Positions 45,753 to 59,345 of a stretch of DNA of 64,000 nucleotides are shown here, one piece after another. The notes beneath the pieces were generated by a model. That model had not been told where the DNA came from. It did not search any database and saw only the letters and a list, made by a program, of their open reading frames with translations. The translations under genes were made by a program, and so were the position numbers. Within the stretch, counting starts at the first letter, position 1. Every line of letters starts with the position of its first letter. The stretch covers positions 2,976,001 through 3,040,000 of the forward strand of contig NZ_JBBOCT010000001.1 in the NCBI RefSeq assembly GCF_038002605.1. Direction: 5' to 3'. Source of the DNA: Bacillus sp. FSL K6-3431. Its GTDB lineage: Bacteria > Bacillota > Bacilli > Bacillales > Bacillaceae_C.

Positions 45753-46799
45753 CTATGCAACGCTTTGTTTAGGAGGCAATTCTTTCAAATAGTTGATAGC
45801 TTCTTGTATTGTTTTTACAGGTACAATCTTGACCTCATACCCATTTTTCTTTGCTTCATCTAGTACATCTTTTTCATTTGTATCCGTTATGTGTACATCT
45901 GCTGGACAGAAAAAAACGTCAATCCCTGCTTTATCAACGGCCGTTATTTTTTCCCGTATTCCTCCAATTTGACCCACATTTCCAACCATATCAATTGTTC
46001 CAGTTCCTGCAATTTCGTACCCCTTGGTTAAATCGCCTATCTTTAACTGATTGTATACTTCTAAAGAAAACATTAAGCCAGCAGAAGGTCCTCCAATATC
46101 GGCCGCATTTATTTTTACGCTCCTTGCTGTTTCAATTAAGAACTGGTCCTCTAGGACAATACCGACTCCCACTTTATTTTCACTATTTTGAAGTGGAATG
46201 AGTGCTATGTCTGCACTCTTTTCAACCCCATCACGAGTAAACGTAAGCGTCACTTTTTCTTCTGCCTTTTTATCACCAAGAAATGCAAGGAAATCCTCCA
46301 TTTGATTAATCGGCTCGCCATCCACCTTACGAATAATATCTCCCACTTCTATTTTTCCTTTTGCATCAGATGTTCCCAGCACAGTGCTTACAAATAGACC
46401 ATTTGGCTTCACTTGAACTTCTTCTCCAGCAGCCCGAAGGCCCGCAACCAATGCATTTTGTTGCGAAGAGGTCATCATGTGCTCAAGCATCCTGTCATAT
46501 TCTTTGTCTGTGAAATCACCTTTTACTTCTACTATACTTCGCATATCTGTGTGCGGAGCCAATAACCCATATGCTAAATAGTATATATTACTAGCTTTCA
46601 TTGAAAGGACAGTCGTTAAATAGAGATTCCCATCAGATTTCTTTTCTCCACCCTCCACCGTTACTTTTGATGCAAGCTCTTCAACAGAACCTGGCTGAAA
46701 AAGATAATATGGAGTCGGAATGAAAAATGAAATAAGGATTAGAATAGTAATAGTTCCTAGAACTTTTTTTGTTTTTATTTTTGAAAAAAAAGTATTCAT
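45753..46799 (-). CDS. YlbL/SepM-like PDZ-Lon membrane protease
   Basis: About 348 residues: one N-terminal membrane helix (about 14-33), a PDZ domain (about 110-195) and a Lon-type S16 protease domain (about 215-345). The catalytic Ser is in IGGPSAGLMFSLE and the Lys in REKITAVDKAGI, the known Ser-Lys dyad of this family. SepM relatives process extracellular signal peptides; YlbL of B. subtilis acts in the DNA-damage checkpoint by degrading the inhibitor YneA. AAAGGACAAATT precedes ATG 46799; the frame opens 30 codons earlier but without signals. Confidence 0.88.
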   Translation of the reverse strand: MNTFFSKIKTKKVLGTITILILISFFIPTPYYLFQPGSVEELASKVTVEGGEKKSDGNLYLTTVLSMKASNIYYLAYGLLAPHTDMRSIVEVKGDFTDKEYDRMLEHMMTSSQQNALVAGLRAAGEEVQVKPNGLFVSTVLGTSDAKGKIEVGDIIRKVDGEPINQMEDFLAFLGDKKAEEKVTLTFTRDGVEKSADIALIPLQNSENKVGVGIVLEDQFLIETARSVKINAADIGGPSAGLMFSLEVYNQLKIGDLTKGYEIAGTGTIDMVGNVGQIGGIREKITAVDKAGIDVFFCPADVHITDTNEKDVLDEAKKNGYEVKIVPVKTIQEAINYLKELPPKQSVA

Positions 46800-47043
46800 A
46801 ATTTGTCCTTTCTTTTTCCAATATCTAAATAGCGGATTGTGTTGAATACTATACTTCATATAGACGAATTTAAAAATAATAAGTTTCACTTTTGAGCAAG
46901 ACGTTTCCGCTTTTCTTTTTAGTTTAACATTTTTGATTTGTATTCAGCAAAATTGCCTTTGGATTTTTACAAGTTATGATTTGTCGTTACAATAAGGCAG
47001 AAAAATTATGCGATATAAATATATAGAAAGAAGATTGATTCTT

Positions 47044-47975
47044 ATGCAAAAACGACTTTTATTTATTTTTATGCTGAGTACATTTGTTGTAAGTACTGTA
47101 GAACTAATTATTACTGGGATTCGGAGTTAAATGTGAGTAAATCATTATCAGGTAGCCATAACGATTTATGCATGTTCTTTAACAATAGTAGCGCAAGTTT
47201 TAGCCGTTAAAACAGCAAAGCTAGAACGAAAAAAGGCTCTTTTAATATCCTTAGCAATCTATACTTGTAGGAATATTGTTTCCGCAGTTAGTTCCTCTTA
47301 TTCCATGCTTGCAGGTGTTCGCGTTACCACAGGACTGGCGGTCGCTTTATTTATTGTGTCGTGTTATCTAACTAAGGAGAATTTAGGACTCGTCTATATG
47401 GGATATAGTCGGCGATATTAATATGTCTTGTCTTAATCATCTCTTCCTACCTGAAACAGAGGGCGCTGCCTTGAAGGCGCAACCCTTTTAACAGTTACAG
47501 CTGTATGGTTAGCTGCTCATTATGTTGTATATTCTTATATTAGCCCAATGATGACAGATAACGATTATTCATTAGCAACTGTTAGCTTTATACTATTGCT
47601 TACAGCGGTTCCTGGTACGCTAAGGTACTTGGAAGTCGGAGGTAGTTTGTCTGAGTATGACTCCATAGGCCCGCGGAGTACACTGTGGAAAGCTGCGGCT
47701 TTTTATGATAGCTTTGCTGTTATACGTGCATCTTCTTTACCATATATACTTTTATTCAGTATTGTCGTTTTTATTAGGAACTTCGTTCAATGCTCTACTA
47801 ATCCATTCAAAGAATGCTGACTTTCATTAAATTTAACTATCAGAATCGGGCTCGGTGCCTTAATTGGTGGTGTGATTATTCATCATAGCGGCTTACATTA
47901 TTCACTTTTACAGCAGCTACAATGGCCGTCATACCATTGGTATTAATAAGAAAAATCCATGCTTCGCCACAGTAG
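47044..47975 (+). pseudogene. Decayed MFS transporter gene
   Basis: The frame starts MQKRLLFIFMLSTFVVSTVELIITGI, an MFS first helix, then stops at codon 28 in all likely continuations. Further pieces in different frames still read as transporter: KTAKLERKKALLISLAIYT, SSYSMLAGVRVTTGLAVALF and, near the end, IGLGALIGGVIIHHSGLHYS followed in another frame by AVIPLVLIRKIHASPQ and a stop at 47975. Multiple frameshifts and stops are needed to join them and a middle section is unrecognisable. This is a dead drug/arabinose-efflux type carrier, not a sequencing error at one site. Confidence 0.75.
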
Positions 47976-47993
47976 TTAGACGAAGCATGGACC
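47954..47993 (-). terminator. Terminator of the deaminase gene
   Basis: TCCATGCTTCG (47956-47966) pairs perfectly with CGAAGCATGGA (47981-47991); on the minus strand T-rich sequence follows. It overlaps the end of the pseudogene. Confidence 0.8.
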
Positions 47994-48007
47994 TTTATGC
48001 ACTTTGG

Positions 48008-48457
48008 TTAGCTTTTGTTCCATTCCACCATCGGATCATTAACACCTGGATCAAGCGGCATATGAATCATCTCAATCGATCGCTCTTCCTTTGGTAAAGC
48101 AAGTTCTGTATAGATCATCCCGGAAGTGCCAAGCCCAACTGCTTTTGCATTTTCGAGTGACCCACAGTAAAAGACTTTATTTATTCCTGACATATATATG
48201 GCGGCCATACACATTGGGCATGGCTCCCCACTTGCATACATTGTATATCCACTCAAGTCTAGCGTCTGCAACTCAGTTTGTACTTTGCGTATAGCAATGA
48301 GCTCCGCATGACCACTTACATCAAATGTACGATGAAGCTCATTCACACCTTCTGCTACTACTGTTTTATCTTTGACAAGCACTGCTCCAAATGGCTGACC
48401 GCCTTCTTTTACATTATTTAAAGCGAGTTCTACTGCTTTTTTCATGAATTGATCCAA
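48008..48457 (-). CDS. Nucleoside/guanine deaminase-like CDA-fold enzyme
   Basis: Zinc deaminase of about 149 residues. The zinc site is HAE (near residue 52) and PCPMC (near 82), with the C-terminal MIYTELALPKEERSIEM stretch seen in GuaD proteins. Guanine deaminase makes xanthine from guanine. The frame is open to 48490 inside purC, but AGGAGGGG six bases before TTG 48457 and alignment of DQFMKKAVELA with the start of B. subtilis GuaD favour the TTG. It follows purC by 22 bases in one operon. A related purine or cytosine specificity is possible. Confidence 0.82.
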   Translation of the reverse strand: MDQFMKKAVELALNNVKEGGQPFGAVLVKDKTVVAEGVNELHRTFDVSGHAELIAIRKVQTELQTLDLSGYTMYASGEPCPMCMAAIYMSGINKVFYCGSLENAKAVGLGTSGMIYTELALPKEERSIEMIHMPLDPGVNDPMVEWNKS

Positions 48458-48479
48458 ATCGAACCCCTCCTGAAAATTA

Positions 48480-49163
48480 TTATAAAACAATTAATTTTTC
48501 TAATGCCAATGGCTCAATATACACGCCATCTTTGTATGCTCTCATATTCCCACCAGAAATCTCATCAATTAGCGTAATTTTCTTTTCTTCACCTACACGG
48601 CCAAACTCTAACTTAATATCGAATAGCTCTATGCCTTTTTCGGCTAGTTGTTCCCGTACAATACCACTAATTTTCACAGTTAAATCCTTCATTTCCTCAT
48701 ATTCTGCAAGCGTCAAAATACCAAGCATGTCCAACGCGTCTGCACTGATCGGTGGGTCCTGACGGTCATCATCTTTCAGCGTCACTTCTACAAACCCATC
48801 TAGACCTTGACCCTCCCGCACGTACATACCATATCTTCGCAAGAAGCTGCCAACTGCTTTATAACGGCAGATTACCTCTAATCCTTTACCGAACATTTTT
48901 GCCGGTTGCACAATCATTTCTGCCTTTTCAATATCCGCATCCACATAATGAGTCGGAAGACCCTTTGCTTGTAAAATTTCAAAGAAATACTTCGTTAATC
49001 TTAGCCCCGCTTTTCCGGCACCTTCCATTTGCAAGCCGACTGTATTTGCTCCAGGATCAAAGACCCCGTCTTCACCAGTCACATCGTCTTTGAACTTCAA
49101 TAAATAGTTTCCATCCTCAAGCGAAAATACATTTTTTGTTTTTCCTTGATAAATTAAATCCAT
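48480..49163 (-). CDS. purC: SAICAR synthetase PurC, outside a pur operon
   Basis: Joins aspartate to CAIR in de novo purine synthesis. The length of 227 residues is typical. Motifs seen: YQGKTKNVFSLEDGNYLLKFKDD near residue 5, YKAVGSFLRRYG near 103, and EFGRVGEEKKITLIDEISGGNMR near 186. Normally purC lies in the large pur operon; here it stands with a deaminase gene only. An extended -10 box (TGTTATAAT, about 49211) lies upstream. I saw no purine riboswitch in the leader. It could be a second, divergent copy or the only one in the genome. Confidence 0.9.
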   Translation of the reverse strand: MDLIYQGKTKNVFSLEDGNYLLKFKDDVTGEDGVFDPGANTVGLQMEGAGKAGLRLTKYFFEILQAKGLPTHYVDADIEKAEMIVQPAKMFGKGLEVICRYKAVGSFLRRYGMYVREGQGLDGFVEVTLKDDDRQDPPISADALDMLGILTLAEYEEMKDLTVKISGIVREQLAEKGIELFDIKLEFGRVGEEKKITLIDEISGGNMRAYKDGVYIEPLALEKLIVL

Positions 49164-49314
49164 TTGGCATTCCTTCTCCCCTGCAGAAATTTGAACATAT
49201 ACTGATTATAACAAAAAAAGTGGAACACTACCCACTACTCGGAAAAATCATATAGAATTACTTTTAAAGACAGTAATAATACATTTATCAATTTCTCTGA
49301 AAGGAAGTTTTTCC

Positions 49315-50451
49315 ATGCAACTAGATATATTTCATAAAAAGATATATGACACATTTGATTATCTCCATGCCAATCCTGAAATTAGTTGGAAAGAGCACAA
49401 CACAACAGAATTTATAAAAGATCAGCTTGAAAAAGCAGGCTGTATTGTCCAAACTTTTAAAGATTGTACGGGAGTAATCGGAGACTTTGGTACCGGCTCT
49501 GAAGAAACCCCAGTCATTGCGATACGTGCTGATATGGACGCACTTTGGCAGGAAGTGAATGGCACATATAAGGCTAATCATTCCTGTGGTCATGATGCAC
49601 ATATGACAATGGTACTTGGTGTCCTTTGGAAGCTAGCGGCTGATCCAGCAATCAAAGAAAAAGTTTCCGTTCGGTTTATTTTTCAACCTGCTGAGGAAGT
49701 CGGGAAAGGAGCAATTGCATTAACAGAAATGGGAGTTGTCGAAGGTGTCGACTATTTATTTGGCATTCATTTACGTCCAAGCGCAGAGACATCAAATGGC
49801 TTTGCTGCCCCCTCTATTATCCATGGTGCAACTGGTGCGATTGAATGTGAAATTATTGGAGAAGATGCTCATGGAGCAAGGCCGCATTTAACAAGTAACG
49901 CGATTGAGATCGGGATGCATATTGTCAATCTACTTAATACCATTCACCTGAATCCGACTGTGCCTCACTCTATAAAAGTAACAAAATTTCATTCTGGTGG
50001 AAAAAACACAAATATTATTCCAGGCCAAGCTTCTCTCTCCTTTGATTTGCGTGCGCAAACAAATAAACATATGAAACTGCTACAAAAAAAAGTGTACAAT
50101 ATTCTTGAAACAACACAACAGCTGTTCGACTCGAAAATAATCATTACAAATGATTACGCTCTTGCGGCTGCGGAAGTAGATCTAGATGCAGAGGAAATTG
50201 CTAGGCAAGCGATTGTGAATGTATTAGGTGAGAGGTTTATAGTTCCACCACTCCTTACCCCTGGCGGCGATGATTTTCACTTCTATACCATCAAAAGACC
50301 ATCTCTAAAAGCAACGATGATTGGCCTAGGTTGTGATTTGAAACCCGGCCTTCATCACCCTAATATGGCTTTTGACAAGCAGGCACTCTTCAATGGTATT
50401 AATATCCTTACAGAAATAATTTTATTAACAAGTCTGAAGAAATTAGTTTAA
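49315..50451 (+). CDS. M20 family metallo-amidohydrolase
   Basis: Protein of 378 residues in the M20D group (HipO, AbgB, aminoacylase-like). Metal-site motifs are IRADMDALWQE near residue 67, SCGHDAHM near 90 and PAEEVGKGA near 124. A dimerisation domain is inserted at about 180-290, and a late His is in PGLHHPNMAF near 350. It cleaves an N-acyl or amide bond of an amino acid or dipeptide; the exact substrate is unknown. GAAAGGAAG precedes the ATG. It is divergent from purC. Confidence 0.88.
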   Translation: MQLDIFHKKIYDTFDYLHANPEISWKEHNTTEFIKDQLEKAGCIVQTFKDCTGVIGDFGTGSEETPVIAIRADMDALWQEVNGTYKANHSCGHDAHMTMVLGVLWKLAADPAIKEKVSVRFIFQPAEEVGKGAIALTEMGVVEGVDYLFGIHLRPSAETSNGFAAPSIIHGATGAIECEIIGEDAHGARPHLTSNAIEIGMHIVNLLNTIHLNPTVPHSIKVTKFHSGGKNTNIIPGQASLSFDLRAQTNKHMKLLQKKVYNILETTQQLFDSKIIITNDYALAAAEVDLDAEEIARQAIVNVLGERFIVPPLLTPGGDDFHFYTIKRPSLKATMIGLGCDLKPGLHHPNMAFDKQALFNGINILTEIILLTSLKKLV

Positions 50452-50843
50452 AATATTCTTACTTTCATCAATACCACTGTCTACTGATGGCGGTATACTA
50501 CTAGACCTTTAAATAATAGTCATCAACATTAAGGAGAATTTTTTATGATCGCAGGCTTGTTTAGCTTTATATAAGAATGAGATCAAAAAACACTAAAGAC
50601 CACGATAAATCTTATTCTTGGTCTATATACAGCAAAAAAAGAAGCCGGAAAAGGATGAAGTATATCCCTAATCGGCTTCTTTTTTTATCTATTAGTATTT
50701 TCTAGTAATACGAACATAAGTCGTAAAATTGTTATTATTTATATATTGTTTAATTTTATTATGTATGGGCCTTTATTCTAATGATCGCAAATTTATCAAT
50801 ATATGCGCTCTAATCAACGGACTGAATTCACATTAATTAAATT
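50452..50843. other. Non-coding gap before the tRNA array
   Basis: Contains a strong AAGGAG followed by a nine-codon frame (ATG 50545 to TAA 50574, MIAGLFSFI) and the hairpin terminator at 50638-50688. Otherwise nothing recognisable. Confidence 0.5.
50638..50688. terminator. Bidirectional terminator, likely end of the rRNA-tRNA operon
   Basis: AAGAAGCCG (50639-50647) pairs with CGGCTTCTT (50673-50681) and runs of T flank it on both strands. It is the first good terminator past tRNA-Gly. Confidence 0.75.
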
Positions 50844-50917
50844 TGGAGCGGGTGAAGGGAATCGAACCCTCATCATCAGCTTGGAAGGCTGAGGTTTTAC
50901 CACTAAACTACACCCGC
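50844..50917 (-). tRNA. tRNA-Gly (TCC)
   Basis: Full cloverleaf with anticodon TCC in a CAGC/GCTG stem, T-loop GGTTCGATTCC and an encoded CCA end. Last tRNA of the array. Confidence 0.95.
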
Positions 50918-50933
50918 ATTGCAATATTTTTTA

Positions 50934-51009
50934 TGGGGCGACTAGTGGGGATCGAACCCACGATGTCGGAGCCACAATCCGATGCGTTAGCCATTTCGCC
51001 ATAGCCGCC
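50934..51009 (-). tRNA. tRNA-His (GTG)
   Basis: Anticodon GTG. An extra G at position -1 faces discriminator C, the tRNA-His identity pair. CCA is encoded. Confidence 0.95.
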
Positions 51010-51033
51010 ACGTATTTCACATCAAATATTAAA

Positions 51034-51109
51034 TGGTGGCTCAGGACGGAATCGAACCGCCGACACAAGGATTTTCAGTCCTTTGCTCTACCGACTGAGC
51101 TACTGAGCC
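51034..51109 (-). tRNA. tRNA-Phe (GAA)
   Basis: Anticodon GAA, acceptor GGCTCAG/CTGAGCC, encoded CCA. Confidence 0.95.
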
Positions 51110-51128
51110 ACTATGTATATTCCAAAAA

Positions 51129-51204
51129 TGGCGGTCCCGACGGGAATCGAACCCGCGATCTCCTGCGTGACAGGCAGGCATGTTAACCGCTACACCACGG
51201 GACC
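51129..51204 (-). tRNA. tRNA-Asp (GTC)
   Basis: Anticodon GTC, acceptor GGTCCCG/CGGGACC, encoded CCA. Confidence 0.95.
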
Positions 51205-51214
51205 TTTAAATTAT

Positions 51215-51291
<77 letters not shown>

Positions 51292-51315
51292 ACGATAAAG
51301 ATAATAAATAAACTA

Positions 51316-51408
51316 TGGAGGAGGAAGAGGGATTCGAACCCCCGCGAGATTTGACTCCCCTGTCGGTTTTCAAGACCGATCCCTTCAGCCAGACTTGGGT
51401 ATTCCTCC
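51316..51408 (-). tRNA. tRNA-Ser (TGA)
   Basis: Anticodon TGA, long variable arm, 93 bases, encoded CCA. Confidence 0.95.
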
Positions 51409-51415
51409 GTATAAA

Positions 51416-51489
51416 TGGACCCTGTAGGACTCGAACCTACGACCGGACGGTTATGAGCCGTCAGCTCTAACCAGCTGAGCTAAGGGTCC
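51416..51489 (-). tRNA. tRNA-Ile2 (CAT, lysidine type)
   Basis: Anticodon CAT, but the body (GGACCCTTAGCTCAG, anticodon stem GACGG/CCGTC) matches the Bacillus tRNA-Ile that reads AUA after TilS modifies C34. Its place between Met and Ser is also that of Ile2 in trnB. CCA is not encoded. Confidence 0.85.
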
Positions 51490-51523
51490 ACTATACTACT
51501 AACATTAAAATATTCATTCTCGA

Positions 51524-51597
51524 TAGCGGCGGAGGGAGTCGAACCCACGACCTCACGGGTATGAACCGTACGCTCTAGCCAGCTGAGCTACACCGCC
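51524..51597 (-). tRNA. Elongator tRNA-Met (CAT)
   Basis: Acceptor GGCGGTG with a G-U first pair and anticodon stem TACGG, as in Bacillus elongator tRNA-Met. CCA is not encoded. The T-stem (GTGGG with CCCTC) has one T-T mismatch. Confidence 0.9.
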
Positions 51598-51614
51598 ATT
51601 TTCAAATAATATGA

Positions 51615-51687
51615 TGAGCCATGCAGGATTCGAACCTGCGACCCTCTGATTAAAAGTCAGATGCTCTACCAACTGAGCTAATGGCTC
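51615..51687 (-). tRNA. tRNA-Lys (TTT)
   Basis: Anticodon TTT, acceptor GAGCCAT/ATGGCTC, discriminator A; CCA not encoded. Confidence 0.95.
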
Positions 51688-51704
51688 AAAAATGCAAGAA
51701 TACA

Positions 51705-51780
51705 TGGTGGAGGATGACGGGATCGAACCGCCGACCCTCTGCTTGTAAGGCAGATGCTCTCCCAGCTGAGCTAATCCTCC
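51705..51780 (-). tRNA. tRNA-Val (TAC)
   Basis: Anticodon TAC, acceptor GGAGGAT/ATCCTCC, encoded CCA. Confidence 0.95.
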
Positions 51781-51880
51781 ATTTTAAAAGAATGATAATC
51801 CGCATATTTCTGCGTCAGTTTCATTCGGGCATACAATCACTTTCTTGAATTACCTGCTGCTTCTAATCCTTTAAATAAAA

Positions 51881-51955
51881 TGGTGACCCGTACGGGATTC
51901 GAACCCGTGATACCGCCGTGAAAGGGCGGTGTCTTAACCGCTTGACCAACGGGCC
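51881..51955 (-). tRNA. tRNA-Glu (TTC)
   Basis: Anticodon TTC, stem ACCGC/GCGGT, encoded CCA. First tRNA after 5S rRNA; a 100-base spacer follows it before tRNA-Val. Confidence 0.95.
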
Positions 51956-51989
51956 CTATTCAAATGACATCAGTAAAACAAGAAAAAGA

Positions 51990-52008
51990 ATAGCCCCTAA
52001 ATGGGGCC
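51990..52008 (-). other. Short GC hairpin after 5S rRNA
   Basis: GCCCC/GGGGC around ATTTA, followed on the minus strand by TATTCTTTTTC. It looks terminator-like, but the tRNA genes downstream need read-through or an antiterminated polymerase. Confidence 0.5.
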
Positions 52009-52012
52009 TTGT

Positions 52013-52128
<116 letters not shown>

Positions 52129-52131
52129 CTT

Positions 52132-52190
52132 GCACACGGATGTGCTGACTTCTGTGTTGCCACATGACGTGGCGATCTTAACAGAAGATC
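52132..52190. repeat. Intergenic hairpin repeat, copy B, in the 23S-5S spacer
   Basis: Three small hairpins in a row: GCACA/TGTGC (52132-52145), GCCAC/GTGGC (52159-52173), GATCTT/AAGATC (52174-52190). The last two match copy A at 24767-24801 at 33 of 35 bases. Confidence 0.75.
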
Positions 52191-52262
52191 ATTGAAAAGA
52201 ACTTTTCATTCTTTCAAAACCAGATAAATGAGAAGGTAAACGTGTGAAACATCTTTTGAATC

Positions 52263-52378
52263 TAGCTCCAGCGCCCAGCCCCTCGAGGTCGCAAGCCATC
52301 TTGCTGTGGTGGCTAAAAATCTGCCTCCTCGCAATCTGTCTTGCGCTTGTCGGGGCTACCCGGGCGCTTCCGTTTTTT
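52263..52378. repeat. Large interrupted inverted repeat in the 23S-5S spacer
   Basis: AGCGCCC (52270-52276) pairs with GGGCGCT (52362-52368), then AGCCCC with GGGGCT, then CGCAAG with CTTGCG, giving a long bulged hairpin. The ends CTCCAGCGCC...CAGCCCCTCGAG and CTTGTCGGGGCT...GCGCTTCCG are those of a short repeat common between genes in Bacillaceae, as I recall it. Confidence 0.75.
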
Positions 52379-52385
52379 ACTTTAG

Positions 52386-57166
<4,781 letters not shown>

Positions 57167-57258
57167 GTGTTTGTAGCTCATTTGCTGGTCTTACATGTAT
57201 TACTTTTTGACGTTTCTGTTTTGTTTAGTTTTCAAAGAACTTTTTAGGACAGAAGACT

Positions 57259-57287
57259 ATCTTACCATCTCGTCTCTACTATGTCAA
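57259..57287 (-). promoter_or_regulatory. rRNA operon promoter P2
   Basis: TTGACA (57287-57282), 17 bases, TAAGAT (57264-57259) on the minus strand; start point expected near 57252, about 85 bases before 16S. Confidence 0.8.
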
Positions 57288-57354
57288 ATACTTTTTTCAG
57301 CTGATTATCTTTCCTCAGCAGCAACTGATTAACTTACATCAGCGACAGTTATTA

Positions 57355-57383
57355 ATATTACTCTATTAAATTACATAAGTCAA
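57355..57383 (-). promoter_or_regulatory. rRNA operon promoter P1
   Basis: TTGACT (57383-57378), 17 bases, TAATAT (57360-57355) on the minus strand. It lies 96 bases upstream of P2, the usual tandem layout; A/T tracts upstream could be an UP element. Confidence 0.8.
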
Positions 57384-58069
57384 CACATATTGTAAAAAAA
57401 AGAAGCTAATATATTTATTGCGTAAAATTGCGATTAAGTCACTAAGGATTATACGCTATTAAAAATAATTGCATATTATATGAAGTAACACGTCAAATAT
57501 TCGTAGTGAGCGAAAATACACAGCGATGAAAAACCAAATATATTCTAGACCCAGTAACCTCAGATTCTAGAACATTATGGATTTACAATATTAGATTAGA
57601 TTCTAATTACGATGTTCGAAGGTACATTCACTAAAAATCTTTTATGTAAGATAGCAGCGAGTTAATTTATTATTTAAAGATAAAATAGTTCTGACATAAT
57701 TCTACTTGCCGCCAAGGTCAGTGCTATCCAGAAAAAATAATCATATCTCGATCTTTATAAACCACATTGGTTTAATACTCGGCCGAGGTTGAGTTTACAT
57801 TAATTACAGACAGGTATATGTTAGTGCATTCCAATGTTTATGTGTGGTTTATTCTATAAGTAGTCTCATTTGATATATAAATTATGAGCATGTATATTGT
57901 TCAGCTGACACTTTTTCACAAAAAACTTAGACAAGTTTTTTTGTAAGCATTTTTTGTTGTTATTCCAGTTATTTTCTCTTTCAACCCTATAATTCATTGC
58001 TATAATTAATTCATTATTGTACTCTACAAAAGGAAGTACGATTTTTCAATCAATTAGAAGGAGGACATT
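57384..58069. other. Non-coding gap between the rRNA promoters and the M20/DUF3100 operon
   Basis: About 690 AT-rich bases without a credible gene. It contains a perfect 10-base palindrome CTCGGCCGAG (57778-57787) and, near 57990-58012, TTTCAA, 16 bases, TATAAT, the likely promoter of the operon that starts at 58070. Confidence 0.5.
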
Positions 58070-59326
58070 ATGATTTTCAAAGAGCAATATGAAGCCATCA
58101 AAAATATTGGTACATCTATCTTCAATAATCCAGAGCTTGGTTATAAAGAAGATAAAACAAAAAGAACTGTTTCTGATTTTCTCACAAGCGTGAACCCTGA
58201 AATAGAGTTAGAAGAGTTTAGTACGACTGGCCTGAAAACCTCCTTAGGTAAATCCAAAAAATTTAACATCGCCTTCATCGCAGAGCTTGATGCAGTTTAT
58301 GCTCCTTCCCACTGGTGTTCTGATAAAGATACTGGCGCTGCGCATAATTGCGGACATTATACACAAGTAGCCATTGCGCTAGCTTTGTATAAATACCTCT
58401 ATGAATCCGAAGCATACAAAAAGTATGATTTTCAAATTACTTTTATTTTTATTCCCGCGGAAGAATATTTAGATTTAACTTATCGCGATCAGTTAATGAA
58501 GGAGAACAAAATATCCTATTATGGCGGAAAGCCAGAAGCCATGAAATTAGGCGTTTTTGATGATATCGATATCGGCATTTGTGTCCATGCAATGGGTGGA
58601 GAATTTCCTGAACGAACAATTGAAGTCAACTGCGATCTAGCTGGATTTTTGTATAAAAAATACACTTTTCAAGGCAAAGCAACACATGCTGGATTTGATC
58701 CTTTCTCTTCAAAAAATGCATATAGCATGTCCACTTTATTCAATGTCGCATTAGGCCTTTCCCGTCAACAGTTAAAAGACGATGAAATGGTTAGATTAAA
58801 TCCAATTGTAATGGATTCGGACATGTCTACAAATGTGATTCCAAATCAAATTACAGTAGGATCCGACTTACGAACACAATCGGTCACTTATATGAAGGAA
58901 GTTGCTTTAAAAATGGATGATGCAGCTAAAGGCAGTGCCATGGCTCTCCAAGGAGAAGTCTCACTGCATACACAGATGGGGTACCTACCCTTTGTTCAAA
59001 ATCGCTATTTATCAGAATTCGTTAAAGAAGCATTTAATAAAAATGAAGAAATCACAAATATTTTAAATGAAAATGCCATTAGCGCTGCTGGCGACATCGG
59101 AGACCTTTCATTTATGATTCCTTGCATTCAAATTGGTTATAGTGGTTTTACCGGAACGATACATGGTGATGATTTTAAAGATATCGATCCTGAGTATATT
59201 TATGAAACTTTCCCTAGATTTTTAGCTTCTGTTTTAGCGCAATTGAACGGAAATATTGATCCGTCTAAACTTTATAGAAGATCATATTCAGAATATGAAA
59301 AGTTGATCCAATCAATCATCGAATAA
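58070..59326 (+). CDS. M20 family amidohydrolase (second type)
   Basis: Protein of 418 residues. Metal-site motifs are IAELDAVYAPSHW near residue 66, HNCGHYTQVAIAL near 96 and IPAEEYLD near 135, with a dimerisation insert around 195-310. It differs from the M20 protein at 49315 in having NCGHYTQ in place of SCGHDAH and a longer middle region, which places it nearer to p-aminobenzoyl-glutamate or dipeptide hydrolases. GAAGGAGG precedes the ATG. Two membrane protein genes follow at once, suggesting that it acts on an imported amidated compound. Confidence 0.86.
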   Translation: MIFKEQYEAIKNIGTSIFNNPELGYKEDKTKRTVSDFLTSVNPEIELEEFSTTGLKTSLGKSKKFNIAFIAELDAVYAPSHWCSDKDTGAAHNCGHYTQVAIALALYKYLYESEAYKKYDFQITFIFIPAEEYLDLTYRDQLMKENKISYYGGKPEAMKLGVFDDIDIGICVHAMGGEFPERTIEVNCDLAGFLYKKYTFQGKATHAGFDPFSSKNAYSMSTLFNVALGLSRQQLKDDEMVRLNPIVMDSDMSTNVIPNQITVGSDLRTQSVTYMKEVALKMDDAAKGSAMALQGEVSLHTQMGYLPFVQNRYLSEFVKEAFNKNEEITNILNENAISAAGDIGDLSFMIPCIQIGYSGFTGTIHGDDFKDIDPEYIYETFPRFLASVLAQLNGNIDPSKLYRRSYSEYEKLIQSIIE

Positions 59327-59345
59327 CTTAATAGGAGACATGAAC

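Noticed and set aside
49164..49314. Purine riboswitch upstream of purC
   Set aside because: The three-stem purine aptamer core is not seen in the 150 bases upstream; only an extended -10 box and a poor PurR-box-like CCGAG were found.
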